From Pseudomonadota bacterium (lineage in GTDB: Bacteria > Pseudomonadota > Gammaproteobacteria > Xanthomonadales > Rhodanobacteraceae), in assembly GCA_018240565.1 (NCBI GenBank), contig JAFEFO010000038.1, forward strand, positions 1 through 56,744: 56,744 nt of DNA, given 5' to 3'. This document shows, in pieces, positions 1 through 10,033 of the stretch; the stretch's first letter is position 1; the number at the start of each line of letters is the position of its first letter. The position numbers were made by a program, and so were the translations under genes. A model generated the notes under the pieces. The model made no database searches, was not told where the DNA came from, and saw nothing but the letters and a program-made list of their open reading frames with translations.

Positions 1-1551
<1,551 letters not shown>

Positions 1552-1572
1552 GTTAGCCGCGCCTCGCTCTTT

Positions 1573-1612
1573 CCCCCTCTCCCGCTTGCGGGAGAGGGTT
1601 GGGGTGAGGGGA
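1573..1612. repeat. REP-like palindromic repeat (CCCTCTCCC...GGGAGAGGG)
   Basis: A GC-rich palindrome (arms ccctctcccgc / gcgggagaggg) followed by ggttggggtgagggg lies between the groEL stop and its terminator. A closely related copy lies inside gcvP at 8141-8190, so this is a dispersed family with two copies in the window. Confidence 0.75.
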
Positions 1613-1632
1613 AAATTGCTCAAACGCTTCAT

Positions 1633-1665
1633 AAAAAAACCCCGCAGTGATGCGGGGTTTTTTTA
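1633..1665 (+). terminator. Intrinsic terminator of groEL
   Basis: Stem accccgca / tgcggggt with a 4-nt gtga loop, an A-run on the 5' side and a T7 run on the 3' side. The A and T runs make it potentially bidirectional, but only the + strand has a gene ending here. Confidence 0.93.
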
Positions 1666-1682
1666 TTGGCTGCTGTGCTAAA

Positions 1683-1697
1683 GTAAGGATTCCTTAC
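1683..1697. promoter_or_regulatory. Candidate operator palindrome of the AbrB/PIN module
   Basis: Perfect inverted repeat with 7-bp arms (gtaagga / tccttac) around one central base, 14 bp upstream of the antitoxin start. AbrB/MazE-type antitoxins usually repress their own operon by binding a palindrome at this position. Its role here is inferred. Confidence 0.6.
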
Positions 1698-1711
1698 CAC
1701 GGCTCACCGCC

Positions 1712-2035
1712 ATGCTCGCCAAGCTCACCAGCAAGAACCAGCTCACGCTGCCGCGGGCCGCAGTGGATGCCGCAGGCAACGCGGAGTATTTCGAGATTCA
1801 AGCGCGCGCCGGTCGCCTGGTGCTCACGCCCGTGCGCATGCAGCGTGCCGATGCCGTGCGCGCCAAACTCGCCGAACTTGATCTGGGCGACGACGATCTC
1901 GCCGCCGCCGTGGCGTGGGCGCGCAAAGCGACGCGCGGGCGCGCAATGCGCGTAGCGGAAGAGCCCGCGCCGTATCGCGTCAAAACGCGCGCAGTGAAAA
2001 AGCCGGCCAAGCGCCGCGCAAACAAGACGAAGTGA
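1712..2035 (+). CDS. AbrB/MazE-type antitoxin with basic C-terminal tail
   Basis: This 107-residue protein starts with a swapped-hairpin AbrB/SpoVT-type DNA-binding domain (residues about 1-45: MLAKLTSKNQLTLPRAAV...). It probably acts as antitoxin and autorepressor for the PIN-domain toxin that follows, whose GTG start overlaps this gene's stop in the tetranucleotide GTGA. The C-terminal third is strongly basic (RAVKKPAKRRANKTK), which is unusual for this family and may add nonspecific DNA contact. A perfect palindrome lies just upstream. The domain call rests on the N-terminal pattern. Pairing is inferred from the overlap. Confidence 0.8.
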   Translation: MLAKLTSKNQLTLPRAAVDAAGNAEYFEIQARAGRLVLTPVRMQRADAVRAKLAELDLGDDDLAAAVAWARKATRGRAMRVAEEPAPYRVKTRAVKKPAKRRANKTK

Positions 2036-2466
2036 CTACCCCTACCACGCCGCGCTGGGTACTCGATACCAATGTCGCGCTCTCGGCACTAATTCGTCCG
2101 GGCGGCGTTGCCGGGCGCTTGCGTCTAGCCTGGCAGGCGAGTTTGTTCGTGCCGCTGGCGAGCCGAGACACCATCGCCGAACTGATCCGCGTTCTTGCCT
2201 ATCCCAAATTCAAGCTCACCGGCGAAGAACAGCACGAACTGCTCGCCGACTATCTGCCGTGGACGCAAGCGGTGCGCATTCCTGAGCCGCCGCCGAACGT
2301 GTCGCGTTGCCGCGATCCAGATGACGCACCGTTCCTGCATCTCGCCTTCGCGGCCAAGGCCGCTGCCATCGTCACCGGCGATGCCGATCTGCACGCGCTC
2401 GCGCCGCTGCGACGCATCGCCTTGTTGACGCCGGCGCAGGCGGTGCAAGCGTTGTCGCGGGGGTAG
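2032..2466 (+). CDS. PIN-domain toxin (putative ribonuclease)
   Basis: This 144-residue PIN-domain protein is the likely toxin of the module. PIN toxins are Mg2+-dependent endoribonucleases that cleave tRNA, rRNA or mRNA. The acidic residues expected of the active site are all present: D in VLDTNVALSAL, E in TIAELIRVL, D in DPDDAPFLHLA and D in VTGDADLHAL, so the enzyme looks intact. The start is taken as the GTG at 2032, which overlaps the antitoxin stop and sits directly before the conserved first strand (TPRWVLDTN). An open frame extends further upstream but only inside the antitoxin gene. It belongs to the 'putative toxin, PIN family' group rather than classical VapC. Confidence 0.85.
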   Translation: MTTPTTPRWVLDTNVALSALIRPGGVAGRLRLAWQASLFVPLASRDTIAELIRVLAYPKFKLTGEEQHELLADYLPWTQAVRIPEPPPNVSRCRDPDDAPFLHLAFAAKAAAIVTGDADLHALAPLRRIALLTPAQAVQALSRG

Positions 2467-2499
2467 GGCAAAGCGATCAAGCGCCTGGCCTTGGCTGCT

Positions 2500-2880
2500 T
2501 CACGCCGCCATCAGCGTGCCCTGGTGATAGACGATTTTCCATGCGCTACCAGCGAATCGCCAGATGGTCGATCGGCGGCTCAAGCGGCCCGCCTGGTCGA
2601 GCTGGTAGGTTGCCAGATACAGGTTCGGCGCAAGCTCGCGGCAGGCGAAATCCGAAACGGTGAAAGTTTCAACGACCGGTTCGGCATGTCGCGCTTGCAA
2701 TGTGTCGAGAACGAATGCCTTGGAATATTTCGCGCCGGAAGCACCGACTTCCCAGAAATCCTGATCGACCATCGCCTCGAACGCGGCACGCGATGTGCCC
2801 AGTTCCGGATGATGGAAGATCGGCTCGCGCGCGGCGATCATCCGGCTGGCCTGCGCAATGGTCAGCGTGGAAGCCGTCAT
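2500..2880 (-). CDS. NTF2-like / DUF4440-type small protein
   Basis: A 126-residue protein with the pattern of the SnoaL/DUF4440 cone-shaped fold: an N-terminal helix (IAQASRMIAAREPIFHH), a central FWEVGASGAKYSK segment, and C-terminal strands ending RRSTIWRFAGSAWKIVYHQGT. The typical ending W+...GW+I.+HQGT matches cytoplasmic DUF4440 proteins of unknown substrate. The ATG at 2880 is preferred because the frame upstream has no domain similarity. It lies 52 bp downstream of the VOC gene on the same strand and may be cotranscribed. No catalytic role can be assigned. Confidence 0.75.
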   Translation of the reverse strand: MTASTLTIAQASRMIAAREPIFHHPELGTSRAAFEAMVDQDFWEVGASGAKYSKAFVLDTLQARHAEPVVETFTVSDFACRELAPNLYLATYQLDQAGRLSRRSTIWRFAGSAWKIVYHQGTLMAA

Positions 2881-2932
2881 CGTGCCTGATTCCCGGTGCA
2901 TGTGCTGGATGCGTCGCCGGTCGGCCGCAGGT

Positions 2933-3319
2933 CTACATTCCCGCCGGCGGCTGCCACAGCTCGACCTTGTTGCCCTCGGGGTCGATGATCCAGCCGAATT
3001 TTCCGAACTCGGATTCTTCGACCTTGTCCTCGACCTGCACGCCCTCGGCACGCAGCACCGCAAGCAGCCCAGGCAGGTCGGCCACGCGATAGTTGATCAT
3101 GAAGGATGCCGAGCCGGGGGCGAAGTAGTTCGTGTCCTGAGCGAACGGATTCCAGGCGGTGGTGCCGATGCCTTCCGGGTTGTCGGCATTCTTCCATTCG
3201 AACGCCGCACCGCCCCATGCCTGCACATCGATGCCCAGATGCGTCTTGTACCAGGCGCCAAGTGCCTTGGGGTCTTTGGATTTGAAGAACACACCGCCAA
3301 TTCCGGTTACTCGACGCAT
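2933..3319 (-). CDS. VOC-superfamily (glyoxalase/bleomycin-resistance-like) protein
   Basis: A 128-residue single-module VOC protein. It has the opening strand-helix ITGIGGVFFKSKDPKALGAWYKTHLG and the closing metal-site strand FGWIIDPEGNKVELWQPP. The glutamate in KVELWQP is the usual metal ligand of the second half. Family members isomerise, open or bind small molecules, and the substrate cannot be read from sequence. The ATG at 3319 has a good GGAGG ribosome-binding site about 6 nt upstream on the minus strand. It is followed by the NTF2-like gene. Confidence 0.85.
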   Translation of the reverse strand: MRRVTGIGGVFFKSKDPKALGAWYKTHLGIDVQAWGGAAFEWKNADNPEGIGTTAWNPFAQDTNYFAPGSASFMINYRVADLPGLLAVLRAEGVQVEDKVEESEFGKFGWIIDPEGNKVELWQPPAGM

Positions 3320-3395
3320 GATGCCTCCGCGTGTGAGAGACCATCCAGCAGCCATCGTCACTTGCGCATGGTACGCCGGTTCACATCGCCACGTG

Positions 3396-5609
3396 CTATT
3401 CGAATCCGTTCTTGAAAATCAGGTCGTTGCCCAGTTGGCAAACCGCCGGCTCGCTGGACTCGAACAAGGTGCGCGTCGCCCATTCCGGGTGATCGACGAA
3501 CGGATTGCGGTTGCCCTGGAAACTCTGGATCGCGTTGTTGCGCTCGACCTCCTCGGCGTCCGGCGGATCCTGCGTGTTCCATGCGAGCAGATCCGTGAGC
3601 AGGCCCATGTAGGCCTTGGGCGCGGTATTGCTCGTCTTCACGATAAGTGTGCGGTCGTCGGTGAGCTCCAGGTCGGGAATCACGCCATCGTGGGCGGCTT
3701 CGGCGGCGATGCCTTCGTAGCGGATCGCCATGTAGAACATTGCGCGCGCCGCCTCGCCCTTGCGGTGGTTCCACACCTCGAATGAGCCGTCTTTGCCATC
3801 GGGCGACTTGACCCAGTTCGAGTTGCCCGGATACGTGCCGCTGCCGCCGCCGTAGCCGTTGTTCGTGTCGGTGGTCAGTTCGCTGCAACCGCTGGCGCAG
3901 TTCGCATAGGGCTTGTTGCCGCGGCTCGAGTTCTGGCTGGTATCGGCCAGCCACAGCATGTGCGTGTCGGTGTACGCGGCAAGGTTCTGATTGGCAAAAC
4001 CGAGCGAGTTCGGCCAGGTGTGCTCGCGATTGTAGGTGCTACCGCTGCCGATGCCGGCGCGATCGCTGACGGCGGTGAAGGAGTGATTGCGATACACGTC
4101 GATGATCTTGCCGGGATGGTTCGGATCCGCTTGGGCGATCTCCAGGATGGTCCACACGTTCTGCGCGCCGCCGCTGTAGGGATAAATCGTGTGGCCCTTG
4201 ATGGTCTGGTGCAGCGAGCAGCGCAGTTGCTCCGGGCTGCTGGTGTTGACGTTGCCGTAGTAACCGCTGAGCGTGCCGGAGGCGACGCTGAAGCTGGCCG
4301 TGTAGTCGGCTTGCAGGGCGATGTTGTCCGCGTCGTGAACGCCGCTGCCGGTAATCGTGAACACGCAATTCTTGCCCGCGGGCAGCACGGTGAACGGCGT
4401 CAGCGTACGCGTCGCGCCGCTGCCGGTTTCGTCGAGCTGGATCGGCGTCGAGTCACAGCTCAGCGCGAACGCGTTCGAGGTCGTCACCGCCTCGCTGAAG
4501 GTCACGCGGATGTCGCTGGCGATCGGCACATTGGCGGCGCCGTTGGCCGGCTGCGTGGCGACGACGGTCGGCGGTTGCGTGGCCGGATCGATGGTCGTGA
4601 ATTGCACGATGGTATCGGCGGCTGGATGGTCGGGCGTGCCGTCCTTGTCGACCACGCCTTGGGCAAGGATCGTCCATGTGCAGGTCTCGTTCGCGGCGAA
4701 CGCAGGCGAAGGCGTCAGCGTGTACGCGCTTGGACCGCCGGATACGCTCGCCGAGTGCGTGCCCGATACCGTGCATTGGATCGTGAACCACGGATCGCTG
4801 ACCGTGACCGGCTCGCTGAAGCTCACCGCCAGCGTTGCCGACAGCGCGACTTTGGTCGCACTGTTTGACGGCACCGTGGCGACGACGAACGGCGCCACAT
4901 CGACCGGTGGCGTGCCGTCGACGGAAAAACTCACGTCATCGATGGCCAGGCCATCGTCGTTGCCGGATACATCAAGGTCGACCCAACGCACCCAGATCGT
5001 GGCCGACGGCGCGAGACTCAGACCGGAGATCGACGCGGAAATCGCCATGCGGTTCGCGGCGGCGTTGCCATCGAGCGCGCGGGCGACTCCCGTGGTGATG
5101 GGCGAGCTGAAGTCCAGCGCGTTGACGTCGATCCATGTCGCGGCGGTATCGCCCAGTGACGTCGCATTGGTGCTGTACTGGAAATCCAGCCGATCGGTCG
5201 GTGTGCCGGCGCCAAAACGCCACTGCTCGCCCGTGTAGGCAACCGTGATTGTGCTCAACGTATTGCCGGTGTCGTTGCGCAGGCGCGCACCGATGGTCGA
5301 GGCCAGCTTGCCCGATTGCAGTGTGCCGAGCGCGCGGTCGCTGCTGCCGCTGCTGCCAAAGCTGTAGGTGTCGCCGGTATTGGACGAGCCGTCTCCCGCC
5401 GTGTACGTGGAATCCGCGTTCTGCTTGGATTCGGCGAAATACCAGCCGCTCGGCAATGTGGTTCCAGTACCGCTGGCGGCAAGACTGTCGAAGGTCTGCA
5501 CCGGCGGCGCACCGCCGACCAGCGAAACATCCTGCGCAAAGGCATCGACGGCGATGGAAGCGAAAAGGCAAGCGAGCGCGGCATGCGCCGCGATGAGTTG
5601 ATTCTGCAT
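3396..5609 (-). CDS. Secreted endonuclease I family protein with Ig-like domains and C-terminal IFxNGFE tag
   Basis: A 737-residue predicted secreted nuclease. Residues 1-24 look like a Sec signal peptide ending AFA-QDV. A jelly-roll-like region (about 25-230, ending NDDGLAIDDVSFSVDG) is followed by two bacterial Ig-like domains (about 235-340 and 345-445; motifs VVATVPSNSATKVALS and VVATQPANGAANVPIAS). The C-terminal half is an endonuclease I domain with the catalytic segment YNREHTWPNSLGF and the later SSRGNKPYANC. The family degrades DNA in the periplasm or outside the cell. The last nine residues, DLIFKNGFE, recur on two other secreted proteins of this window. The ATG at 5609 is chosen because it gives a clean signal peptide. 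The frame runs 219 bases further upstream, but only through the gcvP riboswitch on the other strand. Confidence 0.9.
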   Translation of the reverse strand: MQNQLIAAHAALACLFASIAVDAFAQDVSLVGGAPPVQTFDSLAASGTGTTLPSGWYFAESKQNADSTYTAGDGSSNTGDTYSFGSSGSSDRALGTLQSGKLASTIGARLRNDTGNTLSTITVAYTGEQWRFGAGTPTDRLDFQYSTNATSLGDTAATWIDVNALDFSSPITTGVARALDGNAAANRMAISASISGLSLAPSATIWVRWVDLDVSGNDDGLAIDDVSFSVDGTPPVDVAPFVVATVPSNSATKVALSATLAVSFSEPVTVSDPWFTIQCTVSGTHSASVSGGPSAYTLTPSPAFAANETCTWTILAQGVVDKDGTPDHPAADTIVQFTTIDPATQPPTVVATQPANGAANVPIASDIRVTFSEAVTTSNAFALSCDSTPIQLDETGSGATRTLTPFTVLPAGKNCVFTITGSGVHDADNIALQADYTASFSVASGTLSGYYGNVNTSSPEQLRCSLHQTIKGHTIYPYSGGAQNVWTILEIAQADPNHPGKIIDVYRNHSFTAVSDRAGIGSGSTYNREHTWPNSLGFANQNLAAYTDTHMLWLADTSQNSSRGNKPYANCASGCSELTTDTNNGYGGGSGTYPGNSNWVKSPDGKDGSFEVWNHRKGEAARAMFYMAIRYEGIAAEAAHDGVIPDLELTDDRTLIVKTSNTAPKAYMGLLTDLLAWNTQDPPDAEEVERNNAIQSFQGNRNPFVDHPEWATRTLFESSEPAVCQLGNDLIFKNGFE

Positions 5610-5688
5610 GAGGCTCCCCAGCCAAAGAATCCGCCGCAGGGGCGGACACACTTGGCGAGCATAGCGCATATCGCAGCCGCGCAGCCTG

Positions 5689-5694
5689 TATAAT
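5689..5694 (+). promoter_or_regulatory. -10 box (TATAAT) for the gcvP leader
   Basis: Perfect consensus TATAAT immediately upstream of the first glycine aptamer. No good -35 hexamer lies 16-18 bp upstream. Transcription would start at about 5701, giving a leader of roughly 210 nt. Confidence 0.7.
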
Positions 5695-5698
5695 CCGC

Positions 5699-5869
5699 CC
5701 TCCCACGCGGTGGAAGAAGCGGCCAAGCCGCTGCCGAAGGCGCAACGCCCGTAATCGCTCAGGCCCGATACCGCCGCGCGGAAAAACTCTGGAGAGAGCG
5801 GTTCAATCCGCCGCCGAAGGGGCAACAAGCGCGAGCTTGGAAACTCTCAGGCAGAAGGACAGAGGGGCA
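5699..5869 (+). ncRNA. Tandem glycine riboswitch
   Basis: Two glycine aptamers lie in series upstream of gcvP. Aptamer 1 (about 5699-5789) has the core gccgaaggcgcaac followed by aatcgctcaggcccgataccg. Aptamer 2 (about 5790-5869) has ggagagagcgg, then gccgaaggggcaac, aactctcaggcagaaggac and agagggg, close to textbook consensus. Glycine binding is expected to switch on the glycine cleavage P-protein gene. Position, order and target all fit. Exact helix boundaries were not computed. Confidence 0.95.
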
Positions 5870-5872
5870 CCC

Positions 5873-5897
5873 CGCGTGCGGGTTCGCACGCGCTTTT
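5873..5897 (+). terminator. Expression-platform hairpin of the glycine riboswitch
   Basis: An 8-bp GC stem (cgcgtgcg / cgcacgcg, loop ggtt) ends directly before ctttt, just after aptamer 2 and 13 nt upstream of the gcvP ATG. It could act as a transcriptional terminator or block ribosome access. No clear Shine-Dalgarno follows it. Confidence 0.6.
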
Positions 5898-5910
5898 CGG
5901 TGCCCTTGCC

Positions 5911-8838
5911 ATGTCCAACACCAAACCTTCCCTGCGCGATCTGGAGCAACACGACGCCTTCATCGCCCGCCACATCGGCCCGGACGATGCAGAAATCGCG
6001 TCCATGCTCAAGACCGTCGGCTACGACTCGCTCGATGCGCTGGTCGCCGCCATCGTACCGGCCAGCGTGCGCCAGAAAAATCCGCTCGCGCTCGATCCGC
6101 CAATGTCCGAGACGCAGGCGTTGGCGAAATTGCGCGCGATCGCCGACAAGAATCAGGTGCTGCGTTCGTTCATCGGCCAGGGTTATTACGGCACGCACAC
6201 GCCGCTCGTGATCCTGCGCAACATCCTGGAAAACCCGGCCTGGTACACGGCGTACACGCCGTATCAGGCGGAAATCTCGCAAGGCCGCATGGAAGCGCTG
6301 ATCAACTTCCAGACCATGGTCGCCGATCTGACCGGCATGCAGATTGCGAACGCCTCGCTGCTCGACGAGGCCACCGCCGCGGCCGAGGCGATGACCCTGG
6401 CGCGGCGCTCGTCCAAGGCCCGCGGCAACGCGATCGTGGTATTCGGCGATACGCACCCGCAGACGCTCGAAGTGCTGCGCACGCGCGCCGAACCCTTGGG
6501 CTTGACGATCAAACAGGCCGATTCCGCGGCCGACTGGGACGCGACGATTGCATCGGACGAATACTTCGCGGTGCTGATCCAGTATCCGGCCTCCAGCGGC
6601 TGGCTGATGGACTGGAGCGAAGAGGTCGAAAAAATCCACGCCAAGGGTGCGTTGGCAATTTTCGCCACCGATCTGCTCGCGCTGACCGTGCTCAAATCGC
6701 CGGGCGAGATGGGCGCCGACATCGTCGTCGGCAACTCGCAGCGTTTCGGCGTGCCGTTCGGATTCGGCGGCCCGCACGCGGCGTTCATGGCCTGTCGCGA
6801 TGCCTACAAGCGCACCATGCCCGGGCGCCTGATCGGCGTGTCGCTCGACGCGCAAGGCAACAAGGCGTATCGACTGACGCTGCAAACGCGCGAGCAGCAC
6901 ATCCGCCGCGAAAAGGCGACCAGCAACATCTGCACCGCGCAAGTGTTGCTTGCGGTGATGGCTGGCATGTATGCGGTTTATCACGGTCCGGAAGGTTTGA
7001 AGCGAATCGCCACGCGCGTGGCGCGCCTGACTGCGATCCTGCGCGCCGGATTGAAGCAGCTCGGTTTCAATGCCGCGCATCACGAAAGCGCGTTCGATAC
7101 GATCAGCCTGAAAACCGCCGAACGCACCGACGCCTTCATGGCGCGTGCGTTGGCCATGGGCGCGAACTTGCGCAAGGCGTGGGGCGAATACATCTGCATT
7201 TCGCTCGACGAGACCAGCACGCGCGCCGACATCGAATTGCTCTGGCGCATCTTCGGCGGCGACGAAGCGAAGTTGCCGGATATCGACGCGCTGGATAAAA
7301 CCGCGCCGTCATTGATCCCAGCAGAACTGGCGCGCACCAGCGCCTATCTCACGCATCCGGTGTTCAACACGCATCACAGCGAGCACGAAATGCTGCGCTA
7401 CATGCGCATGCTTTCCGACAAGGACCTGGCGCTGGATCGCAGCATGATCCCGCTCGGCTCGTGCACGATGAAATTGAATGCGACCGCCGAGATGATTCCG
7501 GTGACCTGGCCCGCATTCGCCAACATCCATCCGTTCGCGCCAGCCGCGCAATGGCGCGGCTATCAGGAAATGATCGACGGCCTGGAAGCGATGCTGGTCG
7601 AGCTCACCGGCTACGACGCGGTCAGCCTGCAACCCAATGCCGGCGCGCAAGGCGAGTACGCGGGCCTGCTCGCGATCCGCGCTTATCACCGGGCGAACGG
7701 TCAGGCGCAGCGCGACGTGTGCCTGATTCCCGAATCCGCGCACGGCACCAATCCCGCCTCCGCGCAGATGTGCGGCATGACCGTGGTGGTGACCAAGTGC
7801 GACGCCAACGGCAATGTGGACGTCGGCGACATCCGCGCCAAGGCGGAAAAATATTCCGATCGGCTCGCCGCGATCATGATGACGTATCCGTCCACGCACG
7901 GCGTGTTCGAAGAAGACGTCGTCGAGATCTACCAGATCGTGCACCAGCATGGCGGTCAGGTGTACACCGATGGCGCCAACCTCAACGCGATGTGCGGTGT
8001 CGCGCGCCCCGGTCGCTGGGGTTCGGACGTCTCGCATCTGAACCTGCACAAGACGTTCTGCATTCCGCACGGCGGCGGCGGCCCCGGCGTCGGCCCGTGC
8101 GCGGTGAAGTCGCACTTGGCGCCCTATCTGCCCAAGAGTTTCCCCTCTCCCCTTGCGGGAGAGGGTGGCCGCAGGCCGGGAGAGGGGGGAATGGTTTCCG
8201 CGGCGAGCTACGGCAGCGCCAGCATCCTGCCGATCTCGTGGATGTACATCACCATGATGGGCCGCGAGGGCATCCTCAAGGCCACGCAAGTCGCATTGCT
8301 GAGTGCCAACTACTTGTCCAGGCGCCTGGCCGATCACTACCCGACCTTGTACACCGGCCGCAACGGACTGGTGGCGCACGAGTGCATCCTCGACCTGCGT
8401 CCGCTGGAGAAGACCAGCGGCGTCACCGCTGAAGACGTCGCCAAACGCCTGATCGACTTCGGCTTCCATGCGCCGACCTTGTCGTTCCCGGTCGCGGGCA
8501 CCTTGATGGTCGAGCCGACCGAATCCGAGTCGCTGTATGAACTGGATCGCTTCTGTGATGCGATGATCCAGATCCGCGAAGAAATCCGCGCGATCGAAGA
8601 GGGCCGCATGGATCGCGCCGACAATCCGCTCAAGAACGCACCGCACACCGCGGCCGTGGTGACGGCGAGCGAATGGACACATGCCTATCCGCGCGAACTG
8701 GCCGCGTATCCCGTGGCTTCGCTCAAGCAGGTGAAATACTGGTCGCCGGTCGCGCGCGTGGACAATGTCTACGGCGACAAGAACGTGTTCTGTTCGTGCG
8801 TGCCGGTGGATGCGTTCAAGGAAGAAGCGCAGGCTTGA
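5911..8838 (+). CDS. gcvP: Glycine dehydrogenase (decarboxylating), GcvP
   Basis: The P-protein of the glycine cleavage system is a cytoplasmic PLP enzyme. It decarboxylates glycine and passes the aminomethyl group to lipoyl-GcvH. The single polypeptide (975 residues) carries both the N-terminal half ([16 protein letters not shown]...) and the C-terminal half with the PLP-lysine segment [18 protein letters not shown]. That places it in the long, fused class rather than gcvPA/gcvPB. An insertion at about residues 745-760 ([15 protein letters not shown]) is the translation of a palindromic repeat and is absent from typical family members. Expression is presumably controlled by the tandem glycine riboswitch upstream. 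gcvT and gcvH are not in the window. lipA, needed to lipoylate GcvH, lies at 32.7 kb. Confidence 0.98.
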   Translation: MSNTKPSLRDLEQHDAFIARHIGPDDAEIASMLKTVGYDSLDALVAAIVPASVRQKNPLALDPPMSETQALAKLRAIADKNQVLRSFIGQGYYGTHTPLVILRNILENPAWYTAYTPYQAEISQGRMEALINFQTMVADLTGMQIANASLLDEATAAAEAMTLARRSSKARGNAIVVFGDTHPQTLEVLRTRAEPLGLTIKQADSAADWDATIASDEYFAVLIQYPASSGWLMDWSEEVEKIHAKGALAIFATDLLALTVLKSPGEMGADIVVGNSQRFGVPFGFGGPHAAFMACRDAYKRTMPGRLIGVSLDAQGNKAYRLTLQTREQHIRREKATSNICTAQVLLAVMAGMYAVYHGPEGLKRIATRVARLTAILRAGLKQLGFNAAHHESAFDTISLKTAERTDAFMARALAMGANLRKAWGEYICISLDETSTRADIELLWRIFGGDEAKLPDIDALDKTAPSLIPAELARTSAYLTHPVFNTHHSEHEMLRYMRMLSDKDLALDRSMIPLGSCTMKLNATAEMIPVTWPAFANIHPFAPAAQWRGYQEMIDGLEAMLVELTGYDAVSLQPNAGAQGEYAGLLAIRAYHRANGQAQRDVCLIPESAHGTNPASAQMCGMTVVVTKCDANGNVDVGDIRAKAEKYSDRLAAIMMTYPSTHGVFEEDVVEIYQIVHQHGGQVYTDGANLNAMCGVARPGRWGSDVSHLNLHKTFCIPHGGGGPGVGPCAVKSHLAPYLPKSFPSPLAGEGGRRPGEGGMVSAASYGSASILPISWMYITMMGREGILKATQVALLSANYLSRRLADHYPTLYTGRNGLVAHECILDLRPLEKTSGVTAEDVAKRLIDFGFHAPTLSFPVAGTLMVEPTESESLYELDRFCDAMIQIREEIRAIEEGRMDRADNPLKNAPHTAAVVTASEWTHAYPRELAAYPVASLKQVKYWSPVARVDNVYGDKNVFCSCVPVDAFKEEAQA
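8141..8190. repeat. REP-like palindrome inserted in-frame in gcvP
   Basis: Palindrome cccctctcccctt / gcgggagaggg, then gtggccgcaggccgggagagggg, inside the gcvP coding region. It matches the repeat downstream of groEL (1573-1612). It preserves the reading frame and adds about 16 Gly/Pro/Arg-rich residues. Confidence 0.85.
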
Positions 8839-8862
8839 ACATGCCTGCGCGGGAGTAGGGGA

Positions 8863-9795
8863 TTGGCCTTGTCACCCTCCGCCAAAGCACACGCGCAGGT
8901 ACATTTCTGCGTCGTGTTGTGGGGCTTCACCGCGATCCTGGGCAAGGCGATCACGCTGCGCGCCTTGCCGCTGGTGTGGTGGCGCATGCTGCTCGTCGTA
9001 CTGGTGCTGGCGCTGTTGCCGCGTGTGTGGCGCGGCTTGCGCCGCATGCCGCCGCGCCTGATCGGTGCCTATGCGGGCATCGGCGTGCTGGTGTCGATCC
9101 ATTGGTTGACGTTTTATGCCGCGATCAAGCTCGCCAATGCTTCGGTCGCGGCAACCTGCATCGCCATCGCGCCGGTGTTTCTGGCGTTGATCGAACCCTG
9201 GGTTGCGGCGCGCCGTTTCGATCCACGCGAGTTGCTGCTCGGCATCGGCGTGGTGCCGGGCGTGGCGCTGATCGTCGGCGGCATTCCCTCGGACATGCGC
9301 CTGGGCCTGGTCGTTGGCGTCGTCTCGGCGTTTTTCGTGGCCCTGTTCGGCGCCGGCAACAAGCGACTTGCCGGACATGCCGATCCGATGACCATCACCG
9401 CCATCGAGCTGGGCGTCGGCGTGTTGTTCCTAAGCCTGCTCGCGCCGATTTTGCCGCATGCCGGTCCGGCCTTCGTCCTGCCCGACGCGCACGATGCGAT
9501 CCTTCTGCTGATCCTGGCGATGGCTTGCACGCTGCTGCCTTTCGCGTTGGCGCTGGTTGCATTGCGCCACGTCAGCGCGTTCTCGATGCAGATCGCCACC
9601 AATCTCGAACCCGTTTACGCCATCATCCTGGCGATCATCCTGCTCGGCGAGCAGCGCCAGCTCGACTCCCTGTTCTATCTGGGCGGCGCGATCGTGCTCG
9701 CTACGGTGCTGCTGCATCCCTTGCTGGCTGGGCACTCACCGCACAAGCCGGCGGCGGAGGTGCTGGGCACCTCCGAGGCGAAGGGGATCGATTGA
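8863..9795 (+). CDS. EamA/DMT-family transporter
   Basis: A 310-residue inner-membrane protein with about ten hydrophobic helices in two EamA repeats. The first repeat begins HFCVVLWGFTAILGKAI. The second ends SMQIATNLEPVYAIILAIILLGE, the conserved end of an EamA module. Family members export amino acids, metabolites or nucleotide-sugar-like molecules, and the substrate is unknown. The start is a TTG at 8863 with a purine-rich stretch (ggagtagggg) just upstream. No ATG occurs early enough to include helix 1. It lies 24 bp after gcvP and may be read through from it. The gene ends directly against a degraded kinase gene on the other strand. Confidence 0.9.
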   Translation: MALSPSAKAHAQVHFCVVLWGFTAILGKAITLRALPLVWWRMLLVVLVLALLPRVWRGLRRMPPRLIGAYAGIGVLVSIHWLTFYAAIKLANASVAATCIAIAPVFLALIEPWVAARRFDPRELLLGIGVVPGVALIVGGIPSDMRLGLVVGVVSAFFVALFGAGNKRLAGHADPMTITAIELGVGVLFLSLLAPILPHAGPAFVLPDAHDAILLLILAMACTLLPFALALVALRHVSAFSMQIATNLEPVYAIILAIILLGEQRQLDSLFYLGGAIVLATVLLHPLLAGHSPHKPAAEVLGTSEAKGID

Positions 9796-9999
9796 CGGAT
9801 CAACTTGCACAGTGTCGTGGAAACCGCGGCCTGCGTGCGCAGCGAGCAGGCGCTGCAAGCGCTCGCGCAGCGTGGAATCGGGAACATGGCTGTCGAGCCA
9901 GCTCGGGCGCAGGTCAGGCGGCAGGTCGAGCAGGGCGTCGAAGGCCTCGCGCAATGCATTCTGCGTAGTGGAATCGATGGATGGCGGTAATGTGGTCAT
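9796..9999 (-). pseudogene. N-terminal remnant of a Ser/Thr kinase paired with an ECF sigma factor
   Basis: About 68 codons from an ATG at 9999 resemble only the short segment that precedes the kinase domain in sigma-linked kinases (ALREAFDALLDLPPDLRPSWL...LRERLQRLLAAHA). The intact kinase at 48339-50672 has the equivalent MRLFEQALDRPSGERRAFI...ARTVLALLDAHA. The frame then runs into the antisense of the EamA gene, so the whole kinase domain is missing. It sits just downstream of a truncated sigma gene, reproducing the order of the intact pair. A remnant is the best reading. An expressed short protein cannot be excluded. Confidence 0.65.
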
Positions 10000-10033
10000 C
10001 GCGGCGAGTAACGCGAAAACGCAGCCAGGTGCG

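Noticed and set aside
5610..5828. N-terminal extension of the endonuclease I frame
   Set aside because: It lies antisense to the glycine riboswitch and removes the signal peptide from the N-terminus; ATG at 5609 is better.
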